Positions 1-10,635 of a DNA stretch of 64,000 bases are shown one piece after another. This DNA is from Isochrysis galbana (taxonomy: Eukaryota > Haptophyta > Isochrysidales > Isochrysidaceae). The translations under genes were made by a program, and so were the position numbers. The stretch covers positions 4,045,448-4,109,447 of the forward strand of contig CM030938.1 in the NCBI GenBank assembly GCA_018136815.1. The letters are read 5' to 3'. Each line of letters begins with the position of its first letter. Positions within the stretch are counted from its first letter, which is position 1. The notes below the pieces were generated by a model. That model was given only the letters and a program-made list of their open reading frames with translations, had not been told where the DNA came from and did no database searches.

Positions 1-129
1 CTGGTCATTGAGCTTGAGATGGCCCACGACGAGATTGGCGATGGCCGTCGTGAAGTGGACCGAGGGCGGCCGGCCTGGATCGTCGTCGATGGCGGGGACG
101 GCGCCGTCGGGATTGAGGCCGGGTTGCAT
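1..129 (-). CDS. First exon of an unrecognised gene, cut by window edge
   Basis: Reading leftwards from an ATG at 129-127 the frame stays open for 43 codons to the window edge. The peptide starts MQPGLNPDGAVPAIDDDPG and contains FTTAIANLVVGHLKL; it is less repetitive than the flanking sequence and looks like real coding DNA. The sequence just 5' of it (130-870) is the homopurine/poly-G tract type that precedes most other genes here, which supports the start. I recognise no family; a cytosolic or regulatory protein is possible but this is not shown. Continuation lies outside the window. Confidence 0.4.
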   Translation of the reverse strand, partial: MQPGLNPDGAVPAIDDDPGRPPSVHFTTAIANLVVGHLKLNDQ

Positions 130-870
130 GGAGGCGGAGGGAGGGGGAGAGGGAGGGAGGGAGACGGGGAGGCCGAGCGAGAGAGTTGCAGAGGGCGGGA
201 GGGGGGGGAGAGCGGCGAGGGCTCTCAACAGCGGGCGCTCGGCTTTTCTTTCCCCCCCCCGCCCCCCCTTTCCCCCCTTCCCCCCCCCCTCCCCCCCTCG
301 GGCCGCGGCCAGGGTGGCAGGGGCCCGAGGGGGGCAGGGAGGGGGGGGGCGAGGGGGGGGGGCGAGGGGGGGGAGCGGCAGGTCCGAGCCCCCGCGCCCC
401 CTCGTCGGCGCGACGGGGCCGAGACTCTGCCCCTCACGCACGCAGAACTAACGTACGGACGGACGGCTCCCGCTCGATTCCTTTGGTGGGCGAGGGATCT
501 GAGAGGTCGCGTGGAGAGGGGGGGTTTGCGCGCGGGGGGGGAGGGGGGGGGGGGAAGGGGGGGGGCGGGGGGCGGGGGGAGGATCCAGACTTGCCACGAA
601 CTCTGCCTCTTCCCTATGAGTTCGCCTCCCCTCGGAGAGAAGGGAGCGGTCCAAGGGGGGGCCCTCGTCGTGGCCCTCGTCCGCGCTCGATGCGGGGGAA
701 GATCCGAGAGGAGGCGAAAGCCACACGAGGGGAGAGCGGCGACGATTGCGACGAGACGAGGGGGGGACGGAAACAAACTCGAGCTCTCCACACCGTTTCC
801 CCTTCGGGAGAGAGGGGCTCTTCCCTCTGAACCTCGTATCTCGTATCCGGAGGGCGGTCAAACAGGGGCT
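130..870. repeat. Poly-G / homopurine low-complexity tract
   Basis: Runs of G and GA on the + strand (for example 186-235, 325-375 and 530-590) with C-runs at 250-300. Long open frames occur on both strands only because the sequence is stop-poor. It lies directly 5' of the exon at 1-129 and probably represents its promoter/leader region. Confidence 0.6.
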
Positions 871-1204
871 TTTTAACTACTAGAAAGGGTTGGGCTGCAT
901 TTTTTGACCGTGGCGCGAGGCCCAATAAAAAACTATCACAGGACGCCGTCCTTTACTTTCTACTAACTGCCAAGTCTTACTGCTAATAATCCGCAAGATT
1001 CCCTCCATCAATTCGAACCCTCCGGACTTTGACCTCGATGATCGTCTCCACTCCCTTGCACACGATGTGCTACGTCTGAGTCAATCTCGAACGTCTGGAA
1101 CATTCTCAATCTATGTCTACATTCATCATGGACTTGATCTCAGTTCACCTCATGCTTCCGGACTCCTCTGATGCTCAATCTCAATGTATTCTCCGATACC
1201 CCAA

Positions 1205-1330
1205 GGCACCCCTAGGACATTGGCTCCGGCCAGAATTTCGAGAAATTTTTTTTGAAATTTGGGTCCAACATCGAAATAAAAATTTTGACCGAAATTTGGG
1301 TGCGTAAGCCTCGAAATTTTGTCGCACGGG
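1205..1330 (+). repeat. Dispersed AT-rich TTTCGA-type repeat, copy 1
   Basis: About 125 bp rich in AAATTTCG/TTTCGA words, entering through a GGCTCCGGCCAGAATTTCG-like edge. The same sequence occurs inverted at 57990-58115 and in diverged form at 3790-3850 and 57150-57290. No coding capacity; probably a SINE/MITE-like element or an LTR fragment. Confidence 0.55.
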
Positions 1331-1339
1331 CGCACGGGC

Positions 1340-1560
1340 GCATGGCACCTACCCCTACCGCGCAGCGGCTGGCCGGCCGTTCATCGCGGAAGAGGCCCCG
1401 GCGCGACTCCTTGCAAGGGCATGGCGAGGCCGGGGAGGAGTGCAGCTCTCAGCCCTCTTCCTCTCGTGGGGCGTCGCAAGTGGTGGAGTCTAGCTAGTGG
1501 AGTCAGACACGCAGTTCGAGGAGGACGAGGAGTCCCAAGCTGGTAGCGAGGAGGGTGTCG
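1340..1560 (+). other. Spacer with possible coding remnant, unassigned
   Basis: A short + strand frame encodes a basic stretch (SSRKRPRRDS) and, after a stop near 1495, an adjacent frame encodes an acidic Glu/Asp-rich stretch. This could be a broken gene or composition alone. No family recognised. Confidence 0.2.
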
Positions 1561-1566
1561 TCGTCG

Positions 1567-2222
1567 TCAGCGAGGATGAGGATGAGACAGGAGAAGGCGA
1601 GGACAGTGAAGACGAGGACGAGCTGGAGAGGGCCATGCAAGAGGATGGGGTGACAAGGGACAAGGGAAGACAGGAATCGACGCAGCCGTGGCGTTATGGG
1701 CCCGCAAAGCACACCTCAATCCCCCTCTGCGCAGGTCACATTTCTGTCGGGGCAAGCGGCGATGCACTTGACGCCCACAAGAGTGGGGTGAAGAAAACAA
1801 GTGTGTCAACAAGTTGGGAAACAGAGGCATGGGGTGCTCTCTAGGGAAGATTGATGGTTGTGAAGTGCCCTCCCATGATGGGTGCACTGATGGTAGAGGT
1901 TTCCACCATGGGGAGGGCAGCAGAGCTGCCCTCCCACATGAGGTGCTCTTGGGGTGGGAGGGTTTCCCACTGTTGGAAGGGGTCTCAAAGACCCCCTGCA
2001 TGCTACGCAGAGCCATGGTGGCAACCTGTTCGGTGCCAGTGCTCGCCACCCCGCGCGCCTGCGCGGGTGTGAGTTGGATGGGTTGGATGGGCTCTGAGAG
2101 GGCTTTCTGACGAGCCGCCTCGGGCGGCATGGGGCGTCCCAGGTGGGGCGCGGTGACGAGGGTCGCCTGGGGCTCGGGAGCGGTTGCGGCACGCTCCATA
2201 GTTCAAACTATAACAATAGTTT
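1567..2222 (-). mobile_element. Hairpin-headed element (family i), minus copy
   Basis: A perfect hairpin AAACTAT-TGTT-ATAGTTT (2222-2205) is followed after five bases by an ATG at 2199 opening a 210-aa frame that begins MERAATAPEPQATL. The same hairpin plus MERAPTAP-type start recurs at 32182 and 57590 and, degenerate, at 15296. The protein is Pro/Ala-rich with no recognised domain; by analogy with the longer 32.2 kb copy it is probably a 5' fragment of ORF1 of a non-LTR or related retroelement. The 3' end is undefined. Confidence 0.5.
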
Positions 2223-2594
2223 GTACCTGTTCTCTTACGATAGCTTAATGTGTGTGATACAGGCTGAAGTGTTTTGTTGGAATCTCATGTGGCACAGTGG
2301 ACAGTGGGGATTTGCTTGGTTTTCTGTCCCAAGGTGGCCCTCAGTGCTCGGTTCCATCCCCATCGTTCACCTGTCTGTCGCGATCCCTCACAATGCTGGT
2401 AATCCTTTTCGCAATCCCTCTGGTCCACTACTGGGTACTAGTACAACAAAAACCTCCAGAGGGGGCTACCTGACGCTACGAAAATCTTCGCTAAGAAATG
2501 GTGCGATTCGCCCCCCCCCCCTCTCCCCCCTCCGTCACGCGCGCTCACGCTCTACCCGTAAAGAATCTGCGGTCGCGCCCGCGGTAGGGCTGTG

Positions 2595-2780
2595 AACCAG
2601 CTAAAGTGTTAACCAGTTAACACCCAAACACCCAAGCATTTAACACTACCACCCTGATAGTGTTAGTGCCTCGGGCACTAACACTAACCATCTATGTAGC
2701 AATTTTGCCGCAAGGTGTTAACATGGTGGTAATGGCCCCTTTTGCCGCTGTGTTAAACAGTGTTGTATTCAGGCCTCAGA
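2595..2780. repeat. GTTAACA-rich palindromic repeat
   Basis: Contains many GTTAACA/TGTTAAC words and small inverted repeats, such as TAACACTACC...ATAGTGTTA and AGTGC...GCACT. Similar words recur at 3340-3480, including the phrase CACTAACACTACCA and ATCTATGTAGC. It looks like a small palindromic (MITE-like) insertion; no ORF. Confidence 0.45.
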
Positions 2781-2857
2781 CCTTTTGGCATGAATATTTC
2801 GGCATGATCACGAGCCTTGTTCGTTATATTCCGTCTTCTATGTTCGTCGTGGTCGCG

Positions 2858-2995
2858 TAAGGCTTGCAGATTCGGATTCTCCCTGGACTCAAGTCCTGGT
2901 TCCTGGTTCGCCGATTTTCGTCTCGAAATTCGAAGATTTGAGTTTTATTTTTACTGTTGCTTGTTACTTGTTATGGTAATTGTCCACGCGTTTAA
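2858..2995 (-). repeat. Dispersed ~140-bp repeat, copy 1
   Basis: Inverted relative to near-identical stretches at 23358-23515 and 33511-33680. Shared landmarks are a GGACTTGAG block, CGAAATTTGCGATTCGAATTTTG-like sequence, and a GCCAACAATTATAGTAAC-like block. Non-coding, SINE-like. Confidence 0.6.
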
Positions 2996-3334
2996 GTAAG
3001 TAATGGAGGTGGCAGAGATGGGCCCCTCGCATTCAGAACCCCCCCCCCCCCCCGCAGATTTCCTTCTCCCCCCCCTCCGCAGATTCCCCCCCCCCCCTCC
3101 GCAGATTTCCTTCCCCCTCTCCCCCTACCCTTCCCCTTCTGCCTTCTGCGCCCACCTCATATGTCTCTGTCTGACTTCTATCTCTGTCTCATCCGGTGCC
3201 GTCGCCGCTTTCCCTTTGCTTGCGCTTGCGCTTGCCCGACTGTCCCCTTCCGCGCCCCACCCCCCCCCTTGCCCTTGCGCTTGCGTACTTCCAGCCCCCC
3301 CTTTTTTTTATCCATGTTCGGCCCGCTCTAGAAG

Positions 3335-3480
3335 TAAGGTGTTAACGTGTTAACAATGTTAACATGTTAACACCCACCACTTTCGCCACTAACACTACCA
3401 ATCTATGTAGCTATAGTCCACTAACACTACCAGCCTATGTAGCTGTGGGCCACTACCATGTTGAAACACGTTTGGTATGG
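3335..3480. repeat. Second GTTAACA block with short tandem units
   Basis: GTTAACGTGTTAACAATGTTAAC at the left edge, then two ~34-bp tandem units each starting CACTAACACTACCA and containing CTATGTAGCT. Related to 2595-2780. Confidence 0.45.
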
Positions 3481-3687
3481 CCGGTGGGTGTTCACAGGCT
3501 TAGCCCGCGGGGGGCCTGAAATTTATTTCCGCACGGCCGTCAGAGTCAGAGGCCTAAAATCGGGTAATTTTCGAACATTTGCCGGCGGAGACCCCCGGTT
3601 TTTTTTTGCTGATATCCCATACCAGAACCTATAGGGAGCTTATTTAGGCCTTAGTTTGCCCATTACAGATGGTGCCCTCCGCACCCC

Positions 3688-3775
3688 CTAGTGAGTGACC
3701 GGGCTACCAGGGGTTGTCCGCGAATGAGAGAGGGGGGCGCGAGGCCCCCATTGACCCCCACTTATGAAGGTAGGT
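3688..3775 (-). repeat. Hairpin-headed element (family iii) fragment and shared edge
   Basis: On the minus strand a CCTACCTTCATAAGTGGGGG-type hairpin is followed by GTCAATGGGGGCC, as at 17365-17381 (minus) and 41272-41288 (plus). Just to the left, CCCCCTAGTGAGTGACCGG matches 18392-18412 exactly as far as I can read, suggesting a common insertion edge. Confidence 0.4.
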
Positions 3776-4500
3776 CGCCCTAATTTTAATTTTCGTCAAA
3801 AATTTCGATTTCGATTGACCATCCAAATTCGACCAAAAATTTTACAAAACTTAAAACTTACGTCATAGCCAAAGCCATATTGGTCCCCCAATGGGGGGCG
3901 GCAGACTGGAGACTGCACTAGGCAAGCGTCACGAGAAGAGCACTGACCACCCACTGGGCATGCCTGATGGCAAAAGCCTCTTCCACTCTGGCGATGGTCG
4001 CGCTGCTGGGCAGCGCGACCCTACATGTGAAAAACAGTCGACAAGCCCAAGAAAAACAGTAAAAACAGCTGTTATTGGGTTGTACAGAAAAACAGCCGAA
4101 AACAGCCCGAAAAACAGGCCGCTAGTGTTTACGTTAGAAAATGGTGTTTACGTTAGAAAATGATATTGTGTATTGTGTAAAATTTTGCGCGCGGGGGGTG
4201 GGCGGGGGGGGGGGGGGTTAAGATAGAGGCGTCCGCACTTGCCATAGCCATAACCATAACCATATCATCCATGTACACACATGTACCTAGCGACCTAGCG
4301 AGCAGCGAGCGAGCATTGCGAGCTGCGAGTTGCAGACTTGCAGACACACCGGCGCGCTGGCGCAGCTGGCCCCAGGCTTAGGGCCCAGGCTCAGAAAAAC
4401 GGTGAAAAACACTGTTTTTGGTCTTCATAGAAAAACAGGTTTTCTGTTTTTCACATGTAGGTGCCTGGTTGGGCTGTAAGTACTGATATTAGTACTGATG
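3776..4500. other. Intergenic DNA with AAAACAG-type repeats
   Basis: 3790-3850 is a diverged copy of the TTTCGA repeat. 4025-4165 and 4395-4460 contain GAAAAACAG/CTGTTTTT words arranged as imperfect inverted repeats; similar blocks recur at 21935-22030, 38668-38745 and 59945-60000. No gene seen. Confidence 0.45.
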
Positions 4501-4600
4501 NNNNNNNNNNNNNNNNNNNNNNNNNNNNNNNNNNNNNNNNNNNNNNNNNNNNNNNNNNNNNNNNNNNNNNNNNNNNNNNNNNNNNNNNNNNNNNNNNNNN
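4501..4600. other. Assembly gap (100 N)
   Basis: A run of 100 N, the usual placeholder for a gap of unknown size. It truncates the gypsy-like Pol of copy A just past RNase H, so the integrase is missing. Confidence 0.99.
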
Positions 4601-7600
4601 GAGCCCAGGAGTGGCTCTACGAACGGATCTTCCGCCAGGGCCGCTTTCATCTCTTCGGAAGTCGGCGTACGCGGGGCCAAATAACTGGACTGGATGGCGG
4701 GCCCGGAATCGGAGGCTCGACGACGAGATCGATCCAAAGCTTGAAGCCCTCGCGCCGTAGCTACGGAGCGCGTGATGGCAGCCACCGGATGAGACCGTTC
4801 ATGCTCGGCTAGAGACTCTGAGCTAGGCTCACGTACCGCTAGCGGCGCTGGGCCGGCGAGTGGTTCGTCTTCGTGTTCCGGCTCCAGGGATGCTAGCCGA
4901 GACAGCCCGTCAGCATCCTGATGAACAGCTCCTGGTTTATGTTCGACATCGAACCGGTACTCAGCCAACTTGAGAGCCCACCGAGTCAGCCGAGAGGCTG
5001 GCCCACCGGCTACTTGATCCTTCATGGTATGCAGCCATCGCAGCGCAGAGTGGTCAACGACTAACTTGAACCGACGCCCCCAAAGGTAGGGTCGCCAATT
5101 TCGGATTGATTCCAGGGCAGCCAAGAGCTCAATCTCGGTCACCGTCCAATGGCGTTCGGCCGAGGTGAGACTGCGAGCGTAGTACCCAACGACTCGTTCA
5201 CGGTTATCGTCTCCTAGCTGCGAGAGGATGCCGGCGATGCCCAACTTGCTAGCCCCATCGGTCTTGACGATGAAGGGCCGATCATCCCTGGGTGGAGTCA
5301 AGACGGGCTCCGAAGTGATCGCTGTCTTGAGCTCTTGGATAGCTCGGCGACACTCCTCGGACTGGGACTCCTTTGCCACGTCGCAGCCCTTCCGCGTGAG
5401 GGCAGTGAGAGGAGCAGCCTTAGCGGCGAATTGGCGAATGAATCGACGATAGTAGGAGCAAAGGCCGAGGAAAGATCGAACCGCTTCCAAGGAGTTGATG
5501 GATGACGGGTCGATGTCGGCGACAGCTGCGACCTTCTTCGGGTCCATCTTGAGACCTTCCCTCGAGACAACGTGACCGAGGTACTCCGTAGAGGTGGCAA
5601 AGAAGACACACTTGGACATCTTGCAGGTCAGACCGGCCCACTCTAGCCGTTCGAGAACGAGGTCTAGCCGGTGAAGCATTTGCTCGAACGAAGCCTGTGC
5701 CCTGGCCTCTTCGGAAGGACCCACGCCCGTTGACCAGATGCCCACATCATCGAGGTAAGGCATGCAGATCTCCCACGCTAGCGCACCGAGAACGATGTCC
5801 ATCAAGCGGCACATGTAGGAGGGACCTGATTGGATGCCGAACGGTAGAAAGTTGAACTCGTATTTGCCGCGGTGGGTAGTGAAAGCGGTGATATGTTTGT
5901 GCGATTCTTTGATCGGGATGCCCCAAAAACCAGAGGCTAAATCGAGAGTACATAAGAAGAGAGAACTGAGCGGCCCTTGGCCGGATGCTAGCCTATCAAT
6001 AGCCTCTACAATGAGGGGTAGAGGGCTATCCTCGACGCGTAGCTTGGCGTTCGTGTCGCGGTAGTCCACGCAGAATCGAACGGAGCCATCTTTCTTGCTG
6101 ACCAGGACTACTCGGGAAGCCCAAGCCGAATTTGACTTGCGAATAATGCCGGCGGCTTCCATCTTGGCTACCTCCTCTTCTATGATGAGCTCGCCTGCGC
6201 GGCCCACTCTAGACGGAGCGTGCCGGTGAGGAACAGCGCCGGGGTTGAGTGGCAACTCCACCTCGAGAACGTGCGTATGGTTTGGAGCCCCCGGGTGCAA
6301 CGCGAAAGCTTTGATGCGCCGGGCCAAGAGTTGGCGTACTTCTTCTCGTTGATCGTCGGAAAGAAGCCGGTCTGGATCGATGGTGGCTGAGTCGAGTAGA
6401 GATCGTTGCTCCTCGCTCAGCGCGGTGACAGGGTCACCATCCCCCTCGCTTCCAGTCGGAGTCCAGCCCCGGTGCAACTTGAAACGCACCTGGAGCGAAG
6501 CTATCGCATGCAGAGACGGCAGGGTCAGCGCATTGACCCCGGTGTGGACGATCGTCACCGCGATGCGATGATCTTCCGTGGGCGTGACCACCGTGGGCAT
6601 TACGAGAGGAGACGAATCGAGAGCCTCGCGATTTGGTAGGCGGTCGACCAGCATCGCGCAGTCCGAATGATCTCGGAGAGCTAGCGGAACCCTGACCCAG
6701 ATGGTTGCGCGGTGGAAGGCAGGAATCGTCACCGCTTGCTCCGTGTAGAGAAGATATTCGGACGAGGTAGACGCCGGAGCTTTGGCCGCAAACTCGTCGG
6801 CAGACTCAAAGAGAGGTGTATAGAGTGGCTGTCTAGCATCAGCAGCAGCCTCACCCTCCGATCCGGCCGGGATCTCTCGTGTTGCCGTCGACCTCTCCAG
6901 AAAGTCGACAGTCAGCGGCTGACCGGGTGACATCGAGATAGCTCCGACGAAGCCGGAGTCCGCGACTGGGGGCGGCGCCGTGGAAACTCTGACTACACAT
7001 TCGGAAAGGACTCTTGAAGAGTCTTCTGAATCGCCAGAGGCCGGACGGAGGCGGAGGCTTCCTTCCGAGCTCGCGGCGTCGAGAGAAATGGTAGCGGAGT
7101 GGGCGGCCAAAAAATCGTTCCCGAGCAGAAGCATCGGGTTCCCTTCGATGACCGCGAACAAATGACGAAAGAGGCGGCCGGACAAGGAGAAGACGAGGCT
7201 AGCCCGGCCCCTAGTGATGAGAGGAAGGCCGTCCGGCCCATGTAGGTTGGGGACGGTAGCGTCCGATACGCGTTCGACGCAAGCGTCTTCAGGTAGTCGA
7301 TCGAGAAGAGCAGTGGTGATTACTGACGGGCCCGCTCCAGTGTCAGCCAGGGTGCTGTTCACCGTGAGGGCAACGTCCGGGAGAACGAACCCTTGAGCTG
7401 CGCGGTCGCCATCGGCACGGCAGACCACGAGATCGCGGACATAGAGGCAGTGACGAGGGTAGAGCGGCGGCGGCGTGTCCGCGATAGATTCTACTGGAAG
7501 CGAGGTTCCGGCTCCGGGTGACGGGGTGGTTGGATTGGAGGCTGGCCTGGACGGAGAAGATTCATCGACGTGGGGCACTCGCTCGATAGCGGCGGCTACC

Positions 7601-10600
7601 GTCTGCGGCACGAATGGTATTGAAGAGTATGGGGATGCCTCTGCCGAACTAGAGGGGTTAGGCACGCCATCATAGCCTAGCCCTCGACGGTCCGTCGGAT
7701 GCCGAGGTTGATCCATTTGGCGTGACCATTCCTTCTCCAGGGACTTCTGCAAGTCTGTCTTCGGAAGCTTCGACAACTCGGAAAAACCAGCCGCACTGAG
7801 GCCCCTAGCGGCAGCCCCATCGCCACACAATGCCTGTGGAGTACCTTCTCCGTCGGCGGCGTCGGAGGGCTTGGTCTCGAGGGCCTGCATGCTCCGGTGT
7901 TCTGGAGTCTCGGGCGTATCATCTTCTCCCGAGTCCAGCCCAACATCCCCGTTTTCAAGTGGCCTTTCGGCTACGACCGAACCGGTCGGTTCGGCCACTC
8001 CTTCGTCGCCAGCCGTGAAGGAGGCGCTCGGAGATAGTGCATTGATGCCTTGAGAGCCCAGTCGAGACAAGATGGAAGGTTCCGACGGCTCCGCAGCTGC
8101 CGCTTGCTCAGCGATTTCTTGGGCGATGGAAGGCGTGACATCCCGCCACCGATGGACCCCCGAAATTACATCACGGTCGAAGACCTGCCACTTGCTGCGG
8201 CGCTTCTTCACCGTGTTTGGAGGGCCTGGCGTTGTAGAGCGGTCCTTCATGGGCCACTCCCACGGCGTGAAGTAGTCCACTTCCGCCACGGTCCCGTCTT
8301 GCGATGCGTTGGTTTCCGAGTCCTTCCGATGAAGCAGGCGAGACGCATCGGCAACGGGGCCCGCGTCTGAGATCACGACAACCGAATCAGACACTGGCGA
8401 ACCGCTGGGAGGCGTGAGGTGAGAGCTAGGAGCTGCCTCGCCTCTCCCCTCCATGAAGCGAGCCAGAGCCGTCCTCGGCTCAGCCAGTTCGAAACCGGTC
8501 GAGCAAAGCGAGGGGCGTTCTCTCAAGCTGGCAGCGGCTTGGGAAATTGCCCAGTCCACCGTGAAGTCGAGCGAACGCGACGTCTTGGCTTCGCGCGCAT
8601 AACGGCGCAGGACCGGCATCCACTGGGCCGCCATTGCACCGGCAATGCCTACATAGGTGCGGCTGCGAAAGGCGCCACGGTGGGGCGACGGCGATAGATC
8701 CGCCATCGCGGATAGACGTCCCTCGACAATCTTCGAAGGCTGCAGGGGCGGGAGTGAAGCCGTCAGGTACAGGCCAGTTGCTTTTTGATGGCCCGTGCCG
8801 TGCTGCCACGGCTGCACAAACTGCCGCGGTCGCAACCCCCCGACTAAGGCAGAGGCTTCCGCGTGCATTCGAGGATTTTCGACGGCAACGAAAGGCGCGT
8901 CGGCGCTTGCCATGGCGAGGAAGACTCTAGCGGCGGATTCGAGAGCCTGGCGTCGTCCCGGCTCCCGATCGAGCCACTGGCAACTCACCGCCGACAAATA
9001 CGTGCACGGCGGATGCGCAACCACGAGGTCCCAACCGAGGTTTTGAATGTGAAGAGCATCTCCGCAGAAGTGGGGAATGTAGTCGATCTCCGACGGTCGT
9101 AGATCGCACGTCGCGACGTGCGCTCCGGCGAGTAGGAACATCGAAGACACGACCCCGCTAGCTTCACCGACGACTAGAACGCGGGGTGGAGGAATCCCCT
9201 CGGCCGCGTCGAGCGTCACGGCGTCGTGGATCGCCGCTAACTCAGCGCAAAGCTCGTCAAAATGCGTCGGCAGTACGGCAGAGGGTGATGAATGAGTGCT
9301 CGCGTGCGGCCGCCGCACGGCTAGAGCAGCTTCGGCGAGATGGCGGGGCAAGATGACGGAGGAACCGCTAGCCCGGGCACGGGAGGCGGCTAACATTTGG
9401 AGCTCGCGCGTAGGGGCGCGGGCAGTTGCAGTAGACTTGGCGGCCGAGGAACAACCAACCACGGCGATCCGGTGGATGGCCTCGGCAACGGAATTCAGGG
9501 GAAGGAGGTCGTCGCCCTCGAGTTTCGGTGGGCTAGACCTGAAGGGGGTTGGCTCCGGCGGGCGATCCCTGGAACGGGGATCCTCCGGAGAGCCGAGAGA
9601 AAGAGGAGACGCCGGCGTCCGTATGGTGCGCGACGAGGGATCGTAGTCGACGGCCCCTGCGTCTCCCGAGTCTGCGGTGGCCACGGCGTGAGCGCGGAAA
9701 GCCGCAGCTCCCTTGGAACCTTCATCTTCATTGACTCCGGAAGCCGACCCTTCCGGGTCGGGAACCAGATCAGAAACGAGAACGGGTGCAACTTCGAGAC
9801 GAGAGAATGAACACGACGACGGAGAAATATAACGAACCGGGGAGAGAGGTGAAGAGGAGACACTAGTCTCCGCCTCAACAGCACGAGAACCTACGGTAGA
9901 CAACGACGATTCGTCCGCAGAGCGGCTCCGGCTATGGCCCTTGGGAGAGAGGTCTCCAGTGGGGTCCCGCCGGGAAAGAGCAGAAACAGGTAAAGCAGCA
10001 ACAACGTTTTCGGACGCGGCAGCGGCCACGTCGGACCTATCCATAGAACCTAGAGCAGAAGATGATACCGAGTCGACAGCCCTCGAGGGCTTCACAACTG
10101 ATTGTTTACGAAACGAAGAGACCGAAGACGCGTCGAATCCACCTAGCCCACCCCCTTGGGCAGGGCCGTCGGGGGGTGAATCCAGGGATGAAGATGCGTC
10201 GAAAGACCTAGGCGAATTTGAAGAAACCGAAGACAGCATAGCATCCGTAGAAATAGATTCCAAGAGGGGCAGCGAGCGAGAATCGGCCCCTAACATCCTA
10301 ATAGCGTGCGGAGTAATAGAAGAACTTGTAGACGTACACGAATTTCGGAGAGTCGGGTCGCGACTATCTCCGGGGCAAACCTGTTTCCAGGAGCCCGGGT
10401 CAAGTGTCGACTCCGGCTTCCGAGATAGCCGTTCGGCGGGGGCCTCAGCCGGCGAGGCGGCTCCCACCGTCGAGGACTGAATAGAGCTAGAGACAGGGGG
10501 AGAATCGCCGCGTTGACAGCTCTTCTCCCCAAGCGGCGTAGGGATCGGATCGGGATGGTGGTGGTGGCGTTCGGGCCCACCGCCCGCGATGTTCTCCGCC

Positions 10601-10632
10601 AGGGTTTGAAGGACGGGGACCCCGCCGGACCC
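4601..10632 (-). CDS. Ty3/gypsy-like Pol with methyltransferase domain, copy A (partial)
   Basis: This is the most complete Pol in the window. It follows a UAG codon in the same frame as Gag. Order along the protein: a Ser/Pro-rich leader; a methyltransferase-like domain (about 9201-8592) with VAHPPCTYL (candidate catalytic Cys at 9006-9004), a VENPRMH motif and a QPWQHG...KATGLYL block; a linker of about 380 codons; a retropepsin-like protease (DTGA at 7344-7333, GNDFL downstream); reverse transcriptase (RFCVDYRDTN, LPFGI, YLDD at 5756-5745); RNase H (KTDGAS, VDHSAL). The frame then reads into the gap, so integrase and 3' LTR are absent. PR-RT-RH order, a YLDD box and no tyrosine recombinase support Ty3/gypsy. 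The methyltransferase resembles the phage/prophage Dcm-like C5 family, not eukaryotic DNMTs; activity is inferred. No disabling stop is seen within Pol. Confidence 0.85.
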
Positions 10633-10635
10633 CTA
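10633..10635 (-). promoter_or_regulatory. In-frame UAG between Gag and Pol, candidate readthrough site (copy A)
   Basis: Context CAG-TAG-GGG. Gag upstream and Pol downstream share one frame with no other stop, so a single suppressed UAG would make Gag-Pol, as in gammaretroviruses. GC-rich self-complementary sequence (CGGGGTCCCCG) follows within 20 bases. Identical in copy B at 52207-52209. Confidence 0.6.

Noticed and set aside
225-861. Overlapping long frames in the left-edge purine tract
   Set aside because: Poly-G/C composition gives Gly/Pro/Arg-only peptides in several frames; only the 43-codon exon at 1-129 looks coding.
4489-10467. Host cytosine methyltransferase gene
   Set aside because: The methyltransferase block is in one continuous frame with a retropepsin, RT and RNase H and is present in both element copies, so it belongs to the retroelement.
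4601-10632. DIRS-type element (these also carry a methyltransferase-like domain)
   Set aside because: In DIRS elements that domain follows RT/RNase H and a tyrosine recombinase replaces protease/integrase. Here the domain precedes a DTGA protease, so Ty3/gypsy fits better.
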